Assembly: GCF_001644035.1 (NCBI RefSeq) | Contig: NZ_LUUG01000044.1 | Span: 111,297 to 175,296, forward strand | Direction of reading: 5' to 3' | DNA from: Methylomonas methanica | Lineage (GTDB): Bacteria > Pseudomonadota > Gammaproteobacteria > Methylococcales > Methylomonadaceae | DNA length: 64,000 nt | In this document: one piece after another, positions 52,936-62,187 of the stretch | How the letters are laid out: the number at the start of each line of letters is the position of its first letter | Position numbering within the stretch: position 1 is the stretch's first letter | The notes under the pieces: model-generated | Seen by the model: only the letters and a program-made list of their open reading frames with translations | What the model was told of the DNA's origin: nothing | Databases searched by the model: none | Program-made: the position numbers and the translations under genes

Positions 52936-53153
52936 CCCGGTAGACTAGCAAAAAGCATCTAAAACAGGGGCATTCCTGGCCGGACGCCCCGCACTTTAGC
53001 AATGCTAAACTACAATCGCTGTAAAGTTACAAGCTTTGTAATATCGTGATAGCCAAGCCCGTAGTTAAGCGGGCACGGCAAAAGCAGTCACGGTCGAGGA
53101 ACTCACTCCCTACCGTGACTGTCCAGCACCCAGTTATTGAAAGGAGTTCACCC

Positions 53154-54593
53154 GTGTTTTCGCGCATCCTTCTACTCATTTTACTCGCCTGCTCACCACT
53201 GATAGCTTGGGCAGACGCAGAACAAGCAACACAAGCCCTTAATCTGACTAAGCATTGGGTCGGCTATCTGGCTATCGGCATTTTTGCGGTAGCCTATCTG
53301 CTGGCGATGACCGAAGAGGTCACCGAATTAAACAAATCCAAACCCATGGTGTTAGCGGCGAGCTTGATCTGGGCTTTTATCGCCGGCATTTACGTGAATA
53401 ATGGCATGAGCGAACAGGCCGGACACGCGTTCCGTGCCTGCCTGGAAGGCTATGCGGAATTGTTTTTGTTCATCATGGTGTCGATGGCCTATCTCAATGC
53501 GATGGAAGATCGCGGCGTCTTTGATAATTTGCGGGTTTGGTTGCTCAGCAAAGGATTCAGCTACCGTAAGCTGTTCTGGATTACCGGCATCATGTCGTTC
53601 TTTATGTCCTCGGTTTGCAACAACTTGACCACGGCCTTGCTAATGGGGGCAGTAATCGCGGCAATGGGCAAGGAAAACCGCAAGTTCGTTACACTCGCTT
53701 GCATCAACGTAGTAGTCGCGACCAATGCCGGCGGTTCGTTCAGTCCGTTCGGCGACATCACCACGCTGCTGGTATGGCAAAGCGGGGTAGTACCCTTTAA
53801 AGACTTCTACTCGCTATTCATTCCTGCCGTGGTCAATTTCGCACTGCCGGCGATAATCATGCATTTCTGGATACCCAAACAACAACCGGCGGCTGTGGGT
53901 AAAGCCCCAAAAATGAAACGCGGCGCGTTGACTATGATCGTGCTGTTTTTACTGACGATTATTACCGCGGTCTGCTTCGAAAACATGTTGAAACTGCCGC
54001 CGGCGGCGGGCATGCTGGCTGGTCTGACCTATCTAAAATTCCTGGGCTTTTATCTGCAAAAAACCGCCGATAAAGACAACGGCAAAATTAGCGATTTCGC
54101 CCACGTGTATAAATTATTTAACGTTGCGGTTCCCGACGCGAGACCAAGCCAAAAATTCGACGTATTCAAAAGTGTTGCGACGCTGGAATGGGACACCCTG
54201 CTGTTTTTTTACGGCGTAATGATCAGCGTCGGCGGCTTGAGTTTCATCGGTTATTTGACCATGGCCTCGGATGTATTGTACGTGGGCATGGACCCGACCA
54301 TCGCCAACATTGTAGTCGGCATCCTGTCGGCGTTCATCGATAACGGTACCATCATGTTTGCGGTACTGACCATGCATCCCGACATCTCGCAAGGCCAATG
54401 GTTGTTAGTGACATTAACCGCCGGCGTCGGCGGCAGCTTACTGGCAATCGGCTCCGCGGCAGGCGTAGGCTTGATGGGCCAAATGAAAGGCCTTTACTCC
54501 TTTAGCGCACACTTGAAATGGATGCCGGTCATTTTGATCGGTTTTTTCGGTAGTATTGCTACCCATTTTCTGATTAACGGCAGCTATTTTTGA
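53154..54593 (+). CDS. nhaD: NhaD-type sodium/proton antiporter
   Basis: 479 residues from the GTG at 53154, chosen because AAAGGAG lies eight bases upstream and a signal-like helix follows at once (FSRILLLILLACSPLIAWAD). An in-frame start at 53046 adds 36 basic, unlikely residues. About 12 membrane helices. The ion-transporter superfamily marks SVCNNLTTALLMGAVIAAMG and VVVATNAGGSFSPFGDITT (~180-225) are present. NhaD expels Na+ in exchange for protons in alkaline or saline settings. It follows the flavoprotein gene by ~250 bp, so it may have its own promoter. Confidence 0.93.
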   Translation: MFSRILLLILLACSPLIAWADAEQATQALNLTKHWVGYLAIGIFAVAYLLAMTEEVTELNKSKPMVLAASLIWAFIAGIYVNNGMSEQAGHAFRACLEGYAELFLFIMVSMAYLNAMEDRGVFDNLRVWLLSKGFSYRKLFWITGIMSFFMSSVCNNLTTALLMGAVIAAMGKENRKFVTLACINVVVATNAGGSFSPFGDITTLLVWQSGVVPFKDFYSLFIPAVVNFALPAIIMHFWIPKQQPAAVGKAPKMKRGALTMIVLFLLTIITAVCFENMLKLPPAAGMLAGLTYLKFLGFYLQKTADKDNGKISDFAHVYKLFNVAVPDARPSQKFDVFKSVATLEWDTLLFFYGVMISVGGLSFIGYLTMASDVLYVGMDPTIANIVVGILSAFIDNGTIMFAVLTMHPDISQGQWLLVTLTAGVGGSLLAIGSAAGVGLMGQMKGLYSFSAHLKWMPVILIGFFGSIATHFLINGSYF

Positions 54594-54605
54594 CGCGACA
54601 AGCTT

Positions 54606-54639
54606 TATTGGGCAGTCTTTTTTCATGGCCTGCCCAATA
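54606..54639 (+). terminator. Hairpin downstream of nhaD
   Basis: TATTGGGCAG (54606-54615) pairs exactly with CTGCCCAATA (54630-54639) around a 14-base T-rich loop. A long T-rich run follows further on (about 54660-54678). Probably ends the nhaD transcript. Confidence 0.6.
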
Positions 54640-54883
54640 GGTCAATTGCAAAATCCAGTATTTTTTTTGTTTTTTGCGACGACCAATTTCGCATTTGCAA
54701 GCGCCCAAAAGCGGATTTAAGCCAAGCGAGCATCCACAAAAGCCTCATAAAAAACCACTTTATTTCAATATCTTAGCCTGCCAATAGCCACCCGCAACCT
54801 GCGTTAGCCTGACATAAGCATCCAACAATGACCGTTGACACACTATTGTCACAAGCATTTAGCACGCAAAATCTAGCTAGTTT

Positions 54884-54914
54884 TTGTGGATACCCGCCGA
54901 TTGCGATGTATAAT
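54884..54914 (+). promoter_or_regulatory. Sigma-70 promoter of the cold-shock gene
   Basis: A perfect -10 TATAAT (54909-54914) with a weak -35 (TTGTGG at 54884 with 19-base spacing, or TGTGGA at 54885 with 18). It implies a ~130-nt leader, as in csp mRNAs whose leader folding regulates translation at low temperature. Confidence 0.5.
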
Positions 54915-55051
54915 GGAGTTGATTTAGCTCGGTATCGTTGTCGCTTTTCAAGTCTGCAATCGGATCAACAAACATTGTTTTCCACTACCTGCTTTATTCA
55001 CCAACCCTAGTTACAAACCAGCGAATAGCACTTTATTAGCAAGAGAGATTT

Positions 55052-55261
55052 ATGTCAGTTCAAGTAGAAGGCAAAGTAAAATGGTTCAATGATGAAAAAG
55101 GCTTCGGCTTCATTGAGCAAGAAGGCGGCAAAGATGTATTCGTACATTTCAGCGCCATCAACGGCAACGGCCGCAAAACCTTGAAAGAAGGCCAAAAAGT
55201 CACTATGGAAGTGACCAACGGCCAAAAAGGTCCACAAGCGGAAAACGTAACACCGCTGTAA
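55052..55261 (+). CDS. Cold-shock/CspA-family RNA chaperone
   Basis: 69 residues forming the whole cold-shock domain. RNP1 is KGFGFIEQ (~16-23) and RNP2 is DVFVHFSAI (~29-37), preceded by [11 protein letters not shown]. It binds single-stranded RNA and melts secondary structure. The ATG is preceded by AAGAGAGA. The leader is long and the gene ends at a strong terminator, a typical csp layout. Which paralogue (cspA, C, D, E) cannot be told. Confidence 0.97.
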   Translation: MSVQVEGKVKWFNDEKGFGFIEQEGGKDVFVHFSAINGNGRKTLKEGQKVTMEVTNGQKGPQAENVTPL

Positions 55262-55270
55262 ATTGAACTG

Positions 55271-55297
55271 AAAAAGCCGCCTAACCAGCGGCTTTTT
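55271..55297. terminator. Bidirectional Rho-independent terminator
   Basis: AAAAAGCCGC pairs perfectly with GCGGCTTTTT around seven bases. It serves the cold-shock gene on the plus strand and rimO, whose stop is at 55300, on the minus strand. Confidence 0.93.
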
Positions 55298-55299
55298 CG

Positions 55300-56610
55300 T
55301 TAGATCAGTTTACCCCACAAGTCATACTCGTCGGCTTCCTCGATTTCCACATCGACGAAATCGCCGACTTGTAAATGGCTTGCGCCGTCGATAAACACCT
55401 GGCCGTCAATTTCAGGTGCATCGCTTTTGCTGCGCGCGACCGCCCCCTCCTCGACCACTTCGTCTACCAGAACCGTTTCGATTCGGCCAACCCGGCGTTG
55501 TAAGCGTTCGGCGCTGATAGCTGCTTGGTGCTCCATAAACCGCGCCAGACGTTCCTGCTTGACTTCTTCCGGAACAGCGTCCGGCAAATCGTTCGCTACC
55601 GCTCCCTTCACCGGCGAATAAGCAAAACAGCCCACCCTATCCATTTGCGCTTCCGTTAAAAATTGCAGCAACTCTGCAAAGTCTTGCTCGGTTTCTCCAG
55701 GAAATCCTACGATAAACGTACTGCGAATAGTCAAATCGGGACAAATCTTCCGCCAGGCGCGGATGCGCTCCAGATTATTCTCCGCCGCAGCCGGCCTTTT
55801 CATCAGCTTTAAAATTCGACTATTGGCGTGCTGAAACGGAATATCCAGATACGGCAGGATCTTGCCTTCCGCCATCAACGGCACGACGTCATCGACATGC
55901 GGATAAGGATAGACATAATGCATCCGCGCCCAGATACCCAACTCACCCAATGCTTCGGCCAAATCGTAAAACCGGGTCTGTACTTCCCGGCCGCGCCAGC
56001 GCCGGCTTTCGTATTTCAAATCCAAACCGTAAGCGCTGGTATCTTGCGAGACGATCAGCAATTCCTTAACACCCGCATCGGCTAGCCGCTCGGCTTCCAA
56101 CATCACATCATCAATGGGCCTGCTGACCAAATCCCCACGCATCGACGGGATGATGCAAAACGTACATCTGTGATTACAACCCTCGGAGATTTTCAGATAA
56201 GCATAATGCTTGGGTGTTAGTTTGATACCTTGCGGCGGCACTAAATCTGTAAATGGGTTATGCGCCGGCGGCAAGTATTCGTGCACCGCAGACACCACTT
56301 CGTCAGTCGCGTGGGCGCCGGTGATTTTTAAAACCTGCGGATGACGCGCCAAAATTTCATCCTGGCGCGCCCCGAGACAACCGGTGACGATCACCTTACC
56401 GTTTTCCGCCAACGCTTCACCGATGCTGTCCAGCGACTCTTCAACCGCCGCATCGATAAAGCCGCAGGTATTGACGATCACCAAATCCGAATCCTTGTAG
56501 TTCGGCGAAACCTGATAGCCTTCGCTGCGCAGCCTGGTCAGAATCTGCTCGCTATCGACCAGGGCTTTCGGGCAACCTAAACTGATAAATCCAACACGGG
56601 GGTTACTCAT
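55300..56610 (-). CDS. rimO: Ribosomal protein S12 methylthiotransferase RimO
   Basis: 436 residues. Radical-SAM enzyme that adds a methylthio group to Asp88/89 of ribosomal protein S12. The UPF0004 domain has [14 protein letters not shown] (~8-21), [13 protein letters not shown] (~47-59) and VTGCLGAR (~76-83) with its three cluster cysteines. The radical SAM cluster is [13 protein letters not shown] (~139-151), and a TRAM domain at ~370-436 ends [13 protein letters not shown]. The EYDLWG end is the RimO hallmark that separates it from MiaB. ATG at 56610. Confidence 0.97.
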   Translation of the reverse strand: MSNPRVGFISLGCPKALVDSEQILTRLRSEGYQVSPNYKDSDLVIVNTCGFIDAAVEESLDSIGEALAENGKVIVTGCLGARQDEILARHPQVLKITGAHATDEVVSAVHEYLPPAHNPFTDLVPPQGIKLTPKHYAYLKISEGCNHRCTFCIIPSMRGDLVSRPIDDVMLEAERLADAGVKELLIVSQDTSAYGLDLKYESRRWRGREVQTRFYDLAEALGELGIWARMHYVYPYPHVDDVVPLMAEGKILPYLDIPFQHANSRILKLMKRPAAAENNLERIRAWRKICPDLTIRSTFIVGFPGETEQDFAELLQFLTEAQMDRVGCFAYSPVKGAVANDLPDAVPEEVKQERLARFMEHQAAISAERLQRRVGRIETVLVDEVVEEGAVARSKSDAPEIDGQVFIDGASHLQVGDFVDVEIEEADEYDLWGKLI

Positions 56611-56631
56611 GAAACTCTCTTGAAAACATTT

Positions 56632-56955
56632 TTATAAACAGGTGGGTGGCTTGGGCAAGCCGGCGATTTTACAGGCGTATTTCAACGGCCCTTGTGGAAA
56701 CAGCTTTTGCAGATAACGGCTATTGCCCTTGTCTTCCCCGAACTTCTTGCGGATAGCCGCCACAAACATTCGGGCATTGGGCAAGTGCTGGAATTGTTGA
56801 TAGTAATCGCGAATGTACAGCAGGATTTCCCAATGTGCGTCGCTAATTTCGATGGATTCAAGCCGGGCCAATTCATCGGCCACGCGGCGATTCCATTGCC
56901 CGGCATCGCGCAGAAAACCATCGTCACTGGTTGGCAACGCAACGCCGTCGACCAT
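56632..56955 (-). CDS. tusE: TusE/DsrC-family sulfur carrier
   Basis: 107 residues from the ATG at 56955, which shares one base with the tusB stop (TGATG); a GTG at 56964 is less likely. DsrC fold signs: AHWEILLYIRDYY (~39-51), MFVAAIRKKFG (~62-72), GNSRYLQKLFPQGP (~76-89) and the C-terminal AGLPKPPTCL with its penultimate reactive cysteine. TusE takes persulfide from TusBCD and hands it to MnmA for 2-thiouridine in tRNA. The second DsrC cysteine is at CKIAGLP, which is the spacing of dissimilatory DsrC; TusE proper often lacks it. Confidence 0.9.
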   Translation of the reverse strand: MVDGVALPTSDDGFLRDAGQWNRRVADELARLESIEISDAHWEILLYIRDYYQQFQHLPNARMFVAAIRKKFGEDKGNSRYLQKLFPQGPLKYACKIAGLPKPPTCL

Positions 56956-57248
56956 CAACACCACGAATGAATCACCGGATTCCGCACGGTCAGCTCGACC
57001 AAGCCCGCGTAATCGACCGATTCCACACCGGCCAATACGTGCCGCTGATCAATACCGTGAACAAGCAACATCTCTTGCAATGCATAAATCCGACACGACT
57101 GACTCAACAATTGCCGCAACAAGGCATTACCACTATGCCCGGCCAGCGAGGCACACACCGCGCCATCCATCAAGACGACATCATCACCGTTACCAATGCG
57201 CTCGATAACCGCCGCTTGCAACGGCAATTGCGATAACAAATGCAGCAT
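56955..57248 (-). CDS. tusB: TusB/DsrH-family sulfur relay protein
   Basis: 97 residues. It starts LHLLSQLPLQAAVIERIGNGD, split in the family as a strand plus helix, then VVLMDGAVCASLAG with the candidate active cysteine (~32), IYALQEMLLVHGI, and the VDYAGLVELTVRN end that matches DsrH/TusB. In the usual complex it works with TusC and TusD, which pass persulfide to TusE. Neither tusC nor tusD is here: the gene upstream is a multidrug-type transporter whose stop overlaps this start (TAATG). Confidence 0.85.
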   Translation of the reverse strand: MLHLLSQLPLQAAVIERIGNGDDVVLMDGAVCASLAGHSGNALLRQLLSQSCRIYALQEMLLVHGIDQRHVLAGVESVDYAGLVELTVRNPVIHSWC

Positions 57249-57568
57249 TATTCCACATGCGTCAGCTTCAAACCGACGATGCCGACAATGATTAACAGAA
57301 TCGACGCCAAGCGGAACCAGTCCGCCGATTCCTTAAACAGAAAAATCCCGATTATCGCGACGCCGACCGCACCCATCCCGGTCCACACCGCATACGCCGT
57401 ACCCAAAGGCAGGGTTCTGATCGCCAGCATTAACAGGTAAAAACTGCCAGCGCCCGATACGCCGGTCACTACGCTCGGCCATAGCTTGGAAAACCCGTCG
57501 TTGTATTTAAGACTTATCGCAAACACGATTTCCGAGCAACCCGCGGCGAACAATAGCAACCAACCCAT
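57248..57568 (-). CDS. sugE: SMR-family transporter, SugE/Gdx-like
   Basis: 106 residues from the ATG at 57568, chosen for the AAAGGAG seven bases upstream rather than an ATG seven codons earlier. Four helices. The SMR glutamate is in GCSEIVFAISLKY (~10-22), and TLPLGTAYAVWTGMGAVGV (~55-73) and ASILLIIVGIVGLKL (~87-101) match SugE/Gdx better than EmrE. Gdx proteins export guanidinium. No guanidine riboswitch is evident in the ~20 bases of leader before the next divergent start region. It is the first gene of an operon with tusB and tusE. Confidence 0.9.
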   Translation of the reverse strand: MGWLLLFAAGCSEIVFAISLKYNDGFSKLWPSVVTGVSGAGSFYLLMLAIRTLPLGTAYAVWTGMGAVGVAIIGIFLFKESADWFRLASILLIIVGIVGLKLTHVE

Positions 57569-57647
57569 CAAAACTCCTTTCCTATGCACTATAATCTGCG
57601 GTATTTTACAGCAGTGCTCTCACCTATCCGCAAAATTTAGCAATTTA

Positions 57648-58397
57648 ATGGAAAAAGAATCCGACTATCTCGTTAGAAGCGCCAAAATGATTTTTAGTCA
57701 CTTAAGCGATCTGATAAAAAAGAAGTGCATCATCTCCGCGCACTTTGGCGAACATAACCAATCGTTTTTGACCACCATTATCGATCTCGATCAAAAAGCC
57801 AATCTAATCACGCTGGATGTTGCACCCACGGAATTGCTGAATAAGCAGCTGCTAGGCTCAGCGAAAGTGCTGTTCCGTACCGAATACGAAGGCATTAAAG
57901 TTTCGTTCCGCGGCAAAGCGATCAAAAAATCGCAAAGCGACGGCCATCCGGTGTTTGCGATGCCTATTCCGGACGCGATATTCTGGATGCAACGCCGCCA
58001 GTATTATCGCGTCAAAGTGCCTCTGTCTCATAAAAACAGCACCTGCGAACTCAATTTGACCCTAGAAAATGAAGCCGGTGAAGTGGATACGCAAACCAAA
58101 GTGTTCAGCCTGGCCGACATCAGTATTTCCGGATTTTCGTTTTTGAATCCCGACACTAAAATTGCCGACTTTTTAGTGCCCGATACTGTCATAGACGAAT
58201 GCGCCTTGTATTTACACGATGGCAGCAGGGCACACGTAGGTTTTGTCATTAAAAGCGTGACTAATGTGCGAGCCAACGCCACAACCTATCAACATCGCAT
58301 CGGCTGCAAATTCACCCACATCCCGCAAGTGTTCGAAAACAACCTCCAGCGTTACATGCAGGAAATCGAGTTACAGCAGAAAAATTTAAGCATTTAA
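57648..58397 (+). CDS. YcgR-type PilZ domain c-di-GMP receptor
   Basis: 249 residues from the ATG at 57648. The N-terminal YcgR domain (~1-105) precedes a PilZ domain (~108-235). c-di-GMP motifs are complete: RRQYYRVKVP (RxxxR, ~115-124) and DISISGFSF (D/NxSxxG, ~157-165). In enteric bacteria YcgR brakes the flagellar motor when c-di-GMP is high, and in others it acts on polysaccharide or pilus systems. With the cyclase at 5272 and the HD-GYP at 13402 it makes three c-di-GMP proteins in this window. No flagellar gene is nearby. Confidence 0.92.
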   Translation: MEKESDYLVRSAKMIFSHLSDLIKKKCIISAHFGEHNQSFLTTIIDLDQKANLITLDVAPTELLNKQLLGSAKVLFRTEYEGIKVSFRGKAIKKSQSDGHPVFAMPIPDAIFWMQRRQYYRVKVPLSHKNSTCELNLTLENEAGEVDTQTKVFSLADISISGFSFLNPDTKIADFLVPDTVIDECALYLHDGSRAHVGFVIKSVTNVRANATTYQHRIGCKFTHIPQVFENNLQRYMQEIELQQKNLSI

Positions 58398-58518
58398 ATC
58401 CCAAACAGCTGAACATAGGTTTTAGGCCGCGAATTTGCGGCAAATACTCACCAACAGTATTTCCAACGCCGGCTAATGACAAAGCGCGGATGCTTAGTCC
58501 AAGCATGACCTTACTGGT

Positions 58519-58524
58519 TATAAT
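58519..58524 (+). promoter_or_regulatory. -10 element before mfd
   Basis: A perfect TATAAT 30 bases upstream of the mfd ATG. No clear -35 hexamer lies at 16-18 bases upstream. The short distance would give a leader of about 20-25 bases. Confidence 0.3.
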
Positions 58525-58554
58525 TAAGCGCTTCAAAAATCTGATTTCAACACA

Positions 58555-61500
58555 ATGTCCTTACCGCTAATACCCGCCGCTGCATTGCCGCAGCAACCCA
58601 CCACGGTATTCTGGAGCGGCCTGAGCGGCTGCGGCGACTCGCTGACGCTGGCCCAAGCGATCACCCAGGAAAAACGCCTGCTGGTCATTGTGACGCCGGA
58701 CACCCAAACCGCGCTACGTCTGGAACATGAGCTGGCATTTTTCTTAGACAACAGCCTGCCGATTCTGCATTTTCCGGATTGGGAAACCTTGCCGTACGAC
58801 GTATTCTCGCCGCTGCCGGAGATTATTTCCGAACGCTTACGCACCCTGGCACTGCTGCCCGACACCAAACGCGGCGCGTTGATCCTGTCAGTGGCTACGC
58901 TGATGCACCGACTGGCGCCACGCGAGCATATTCTGGCGCATAGCTTTGCCATCGAAGTCGGCGGCACCCTGAGCCTGGAAGTCACCCGCGCCAAGCTGGA
59001 AGCGGTGGGCTATCAATGCGTGTCGCAAGTCTATCAACACGGCGAATTTGCGGTGCGCGGCTCGATTTTGGATTTGTTTCCCATGGGTTCCAAGCAGCCC
59101 TACCGCATCGAACTATTCGACGACGATGTGGAATCAATTCGCAGTTTCGACCCCGACACGCAAATGTCGCAAGACAAAATGCAAAAAGTCGAACTGTTTC
59201 CGGCCCGCGAGTTTCCATTTACCGACGAAGCCATCAAACGCTTCCGCCAGGCCTTCCGCGAGCAATTCCCGGACGCTTCACCCAAGAACAATCTATACCT
59301 CGACGTTTCCAAACAAATCGCCCCGGCTGGCATCGAATATTATTTGCCCTTATTCGTGGAACGCACCGAATCGCTGTTTGCCTATCTGCCGAAATCCGCC
59401 TTGTTTGTGTTGCCAGCCCACTTTGCGGAAAACGCCCAGCGTTTTTATAGCGAAGCCGACGAACGTTACCAGCAACGCAAATACGATACCGACCGGCCCT
59501 TGTTGCCGCCGACGCGTTTGTTTCTGTCGGCCGAGGAAATCCAGCAACACACCGATAGCTTTAGTCGCGTAGTGCTGGACAACCAAGCAGAAACCGCCAA
59601 CGCGTTCGACTGCAAACTGCTGCCGGATGTCGCTATCGACAGCCGTTTGAAAGAACCGGCACAACGTCTGCGCCAATTCATCGAAGGCTTCGACGGCAAG
59701 ATCCTGTTCGTCGCCGAAACTGCCGGCCACCGTGAAGGCCTGATCGACAAATTAAAAAGCGTCAAACTCGCCGCTAAACAAGTCCAAAGCTGGCCGGAAT
59801 TCTTACAAACCGATCATACGCCGTGCATTGTCGTCGCGCCGATGGATCACGGGCTTTGGCTTGAAAGTACAAAACTCGCCATCATCACCGAAAGCCAACT
59901 CAGCGGTGAAAAAGTTCAACAACGCCGGCGCCGACAAAAATCGGCGGCCCGAGCGCTGGAAAACATTTTCAACAATCTCGACGAGCTAAGTATCGGTTCG
60001 CCGGTGGTGCATCAGGAACACGGCGTCGGCCGCTACCTGGGTTTGCAGATTCTCAATGTCGGCGGCATCGACGCCGAGTTTTTGATGCTGGAATACGCCA
60101 ACCACGACAAGATTTATGTGCCTGTGTCCTCACTGCACATGATCGGTCGTTACAGCGGCGTCAGCGCCGAAAACGCCCCGCTGCATCGTTTAGGCACTGA
60201 CCAATGGAGCAAAGCCAAGAAAAAAGCCATGGAGCGCGCCCGCGACGTGGCCGCCGAATTGCTGGACATCCACGCCAAACGCGCCGCCCGCGAAGGCTTT
60301 GCTTTTAATATCGACAACAGCGACTACAACGCCTTTGCCGCCGCCTTCCCGTTCGAGGAAACCCCGGATCAGCTCAGCGCCATCGAAGCCATCCTGCAAG
60401 ACATGGCCGCCACCCAACCGATGGACCGCGTGGTCTGCGGCGACGTCGGGTTCGGCAAAACCGAAGTGGCGATGCGCGCGGCCTTTGTGGCGGTGCAAAG
60501 CGGCAAACAAGTCGCGGTGCTAGTACCCACCACCCTGCTCGCACAACAGCATTATCAAAACTTCCGTGACCGCTTCGCCGACTGGCCGGTACGTATCGAA
60601 GTCACCTCGCGCTTCGTCACGCCCAAACAACAAAAAGCCATTGCAGACGACTTGGCCGACGGCAAAGTCGATATTGTCATTGGTACGCACAAGCTGTTAT
60701 CCAAGGAAGTGCGCTACAAGGCCTTGGGCTTGGTGGTCATCGACGAAGAACACCGCTTTGGCGTCACGCAAAAAGAGCATTTCAAAAAACTGCGCCACGA
60801 GCTGGACTTGTTGACCTTAACTGCGACGCCAATCCCGCGCACCTTGAACATGGCTATGGCCGGCCTACGCGATATTTCCATCATCGCCACCCCGCCGCCC
60901 AACCGCCACGCCATCAAAACTTTTGTCACCGAGTGGATAGACTCGCAAGTGCAGGAAGCCTGCCAACGGGAAATCAAACGTGGCGGCCAGGTATTTTTCC
61001 TGCACAACGACGTGAAAAGCATGGAAAAAATGATGCGCGAGCTGAGCGAACTGGTGCCGGAAGCGCGGATTCAGATCGCCCACGGCCAGATGGCAGAACG
61101 CGAGCTGGAGCAAATCATGCTGGATTTTTACCACCAGCGTTTCAATCTGCTGATTGCCAGCACCATCATCGAAAGCGGCATCGATATCCCCAGCGCCAAC
61201 ACCATCGTCATCAACCGCGCCGACAAGCTGGGCCTGGCCCAGTTGCACCAGTTGCGCGGCCGGGTCGGCCGTTCGCATCACCGCGCGTATGCCTACTGCA
61301 TCGTGCCGCCTAAATCCTTGATGACCAAGGACGCCATCAAACGCCTGGAAGCTTTCGAGACCTCCGGCGAACTGGGCGCCGGCTTCATGCTGTCCTCACA
61401 CGACATGGAAATCCGCGGCGCCGGCGAGTTGTTGGGCGACGAACAAAGTGGGCAGATTCAGGAAATCGGTTTCACCATGTACACCGAATTGCTGGAACGC

Positions 61501-62007
61501 GCGGTCAAAGCCTTAAAATCCGGCAAGCAACCGGAACTGGACGCGCCGCTGGATACCGGCCCGGAAGTGGATTTGCAAATCGCCGCGCTGATCCCTGAAG
61601 ACTACTTGCCGGACATCCACGCTCGTTTGGTGCTGTACAAACGCATTGCCAGCGCCGAAACAGAAAACGATTTGCGCAAGTTAAAAATCGAAATGATCGA
61701 CCGCTTCGGTTTATTGCCGGATCAAGTCAAAGCCTTGTTCGCAATCACCGAACTAAAACAACAAGCCGCGCATCTGGGCATTCGCAAAATCGAAGCCCAC
61801 GCCACCGGCGGCCGCATCGTCTTTACCGCCACGCCGCAAATCGATACCGGCGAGTTGATCCTGATGATTCAAAGCCAGTCGCAGGTGTATAAATTCGATG
61901 GCGCGGACAAGTTACGCTTTACCCAAGCCTTTAAGGATATGGAGGATAAGGTGATGTTTTTGGAGAAGTTGTTGGCTAGGTTGGGGGCTAAAGGTAGCTC
62001 CGATTAG
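58555..62007 (+). CDS. mfd: Transcription-repair coupling factor Mfd
   Basis: 1150-residue ATP-driven translocase that removes RNA polymerase stalled at lesions and recruits UvrA. The UvrB-like N-terminal module (~1-350) has LPIHFPDWETLPYDVFSP (as ILHFPDWETLPYDVF). The CarD-like RNA polymerase-interacting domain (~480-560) has VHQEHGVGRYLGLQ. The helicase core has CGDVGFGKTEVAMRA (Walker A, ~626), VVIDEEHRFGV (Walker B, ~727), LTATPIPRTLN, STIIESGIDIP and QLRGRVGRS. The C-terminal TRCF domain (~1000-1110) completes it. The length is standard. Its stop codon is inside a REP-like hairpin. Confidence 0.98.
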   Translation: MSLPLIPAAALPQQPTTVFWSGLSGCGDSLTLAQAITQEKRLLVIVTPDTQTALRLEHELAFFLDNSLPILHFPDWETLPYDVFSPLPEIISERLRTLALLPDTKRGALILSVATLMHRLAPREHILAHSFAIEVGGTLSLEVTRAKLEAVGYQCVSQVYQHGEFAVRGSILDLFPMGSKQPYRIELFDDDVESIRSFDPDTQMSQDKMQKVELFPAREFPFTDEAIKRFRQAFREQFPDASPKNNLYLDVSKQIAPAGIEYYLPLFVERTESLFAYLPKSALFVLPAHFAENAQRFYSEADERYQQRKYDTDRPLLPPTRLFLSAEEIQQHTDSFSRVVLDNQAETANAFDCKLLPDVAIDSRLKEPAQRLRQFIEGFDGKILFVAETAGHREGLIDKLKSVKLAAKQVQSWPEFLQTDHTPCIVVAPMDHGLWLESTKLAIITESQLSGEKVQQRRRRQKSAARALENIFNNLDELSIGSPVVHQEHGVGRYLGLQILNVGGIDAEFLMLEYANHDKIYVPVSSLHMIGRYSGVSAENAPLHRLGTDQWSKAKKKAMERARDVAAELLDIHAKRAAREGFAFNIDNSDYNAFAAAFPFEETPDQLSAIEAILQDMAATQPMDRVVCGDVGFGKTEVAMRAAFVAVQSGKQVAVLVPTTLLAQQHYQNFRDRFADWPVRIEVTSRFVTPKQQKAIADDLADGKVDIVIGTHKLLSKEVRYKALGLVVIDEEHRFGVTQKEHFKKLRHELDLLTLTATPIPRTLNMAMAGLRDISIIATPPPNRHAIKTFVTEWIDSQVQEACQREIKRGGQVFFLHNDVKSMEKMMRELSELVPEARIQIAHGQMAERELEQIMLDFYHQRFNLLIASTIIESGIDIPSANTIVINRADKLGLAQLHQLRGRVGRSHHRAYAYCIVPPKSLMTKDAIKRLEAFETSGELGAGFMLSSHDMEIRGAGELLGDEQSGQIQEIGFTMYTELLERAVKALKSGKQPELDAPLDTGPEVDLQIAALIPEDYLPDIHARLVLYKRIASAETENDLRKLKIEMIDRFGLLPDQVKALFAITELKQQAAHLGIRKIEAHATGGRIVFTATPQIDTGELILMIQSQSQVYKFDGADKLRFTQAFKDMEDKVMFLEKLLARLGAKGSSD

Positions 62008-62060
62008 CGAAAGCGTAATCGGAGAGAATGTGACCAACCTCATGCGTACGATTACGCTAC
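61999..62060. repeat. REP-like hairpin overlapping mfd stop
   Basis: TCCGATTA (61999-62006) pairs with TAATCGGA (62016-62023), then a related GATTACGCTACCGC half follows. GATTACGCT/AGCGTAATC elements are a common intergenic repeat. This one may act as the mfd terminator or mRNA stabiliser. Confidence 0.6.
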
Positions 62061-62187
62061 CGCTTATCTATGCGGGCTAAATAGATACCATGCTAAAGTT
62101 AAGCATACCGAGATCTGGGTGCAATGGCTTTGAAATTGCGAAACATAGTGAACTTTTAGCGGGCATAAATCCGCTAAGGACGGAAAG

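Larger units (their letters stand above)
54594..55051. other. Gene-free stretch, csp leader and promoter
   Basis: 458 bp. It holds the nhaD terminator hairpin, an AT-rich region, a promoter-like TATAAT, and then about 130 bases of probable 5' untranslated leader of the cold-shock gene. A 60-codon frame at 54828-55010 spans the promoter and is rejected. Confidence 0.6.

Noticed and set aside
54828..55010. 60-codon plus-strand frame before the cold-shock gene
   Set aside because: Spans the TATAAT promoter and lacks any feature; more likely promoter plus leader.
57569..57647. Guanidine riboswitch before sugE
   Set aside because: The region between sugE and the divergent PilZ gene is under 80 bp and shows no ACGR-type paired motifs or guanidine-I core.
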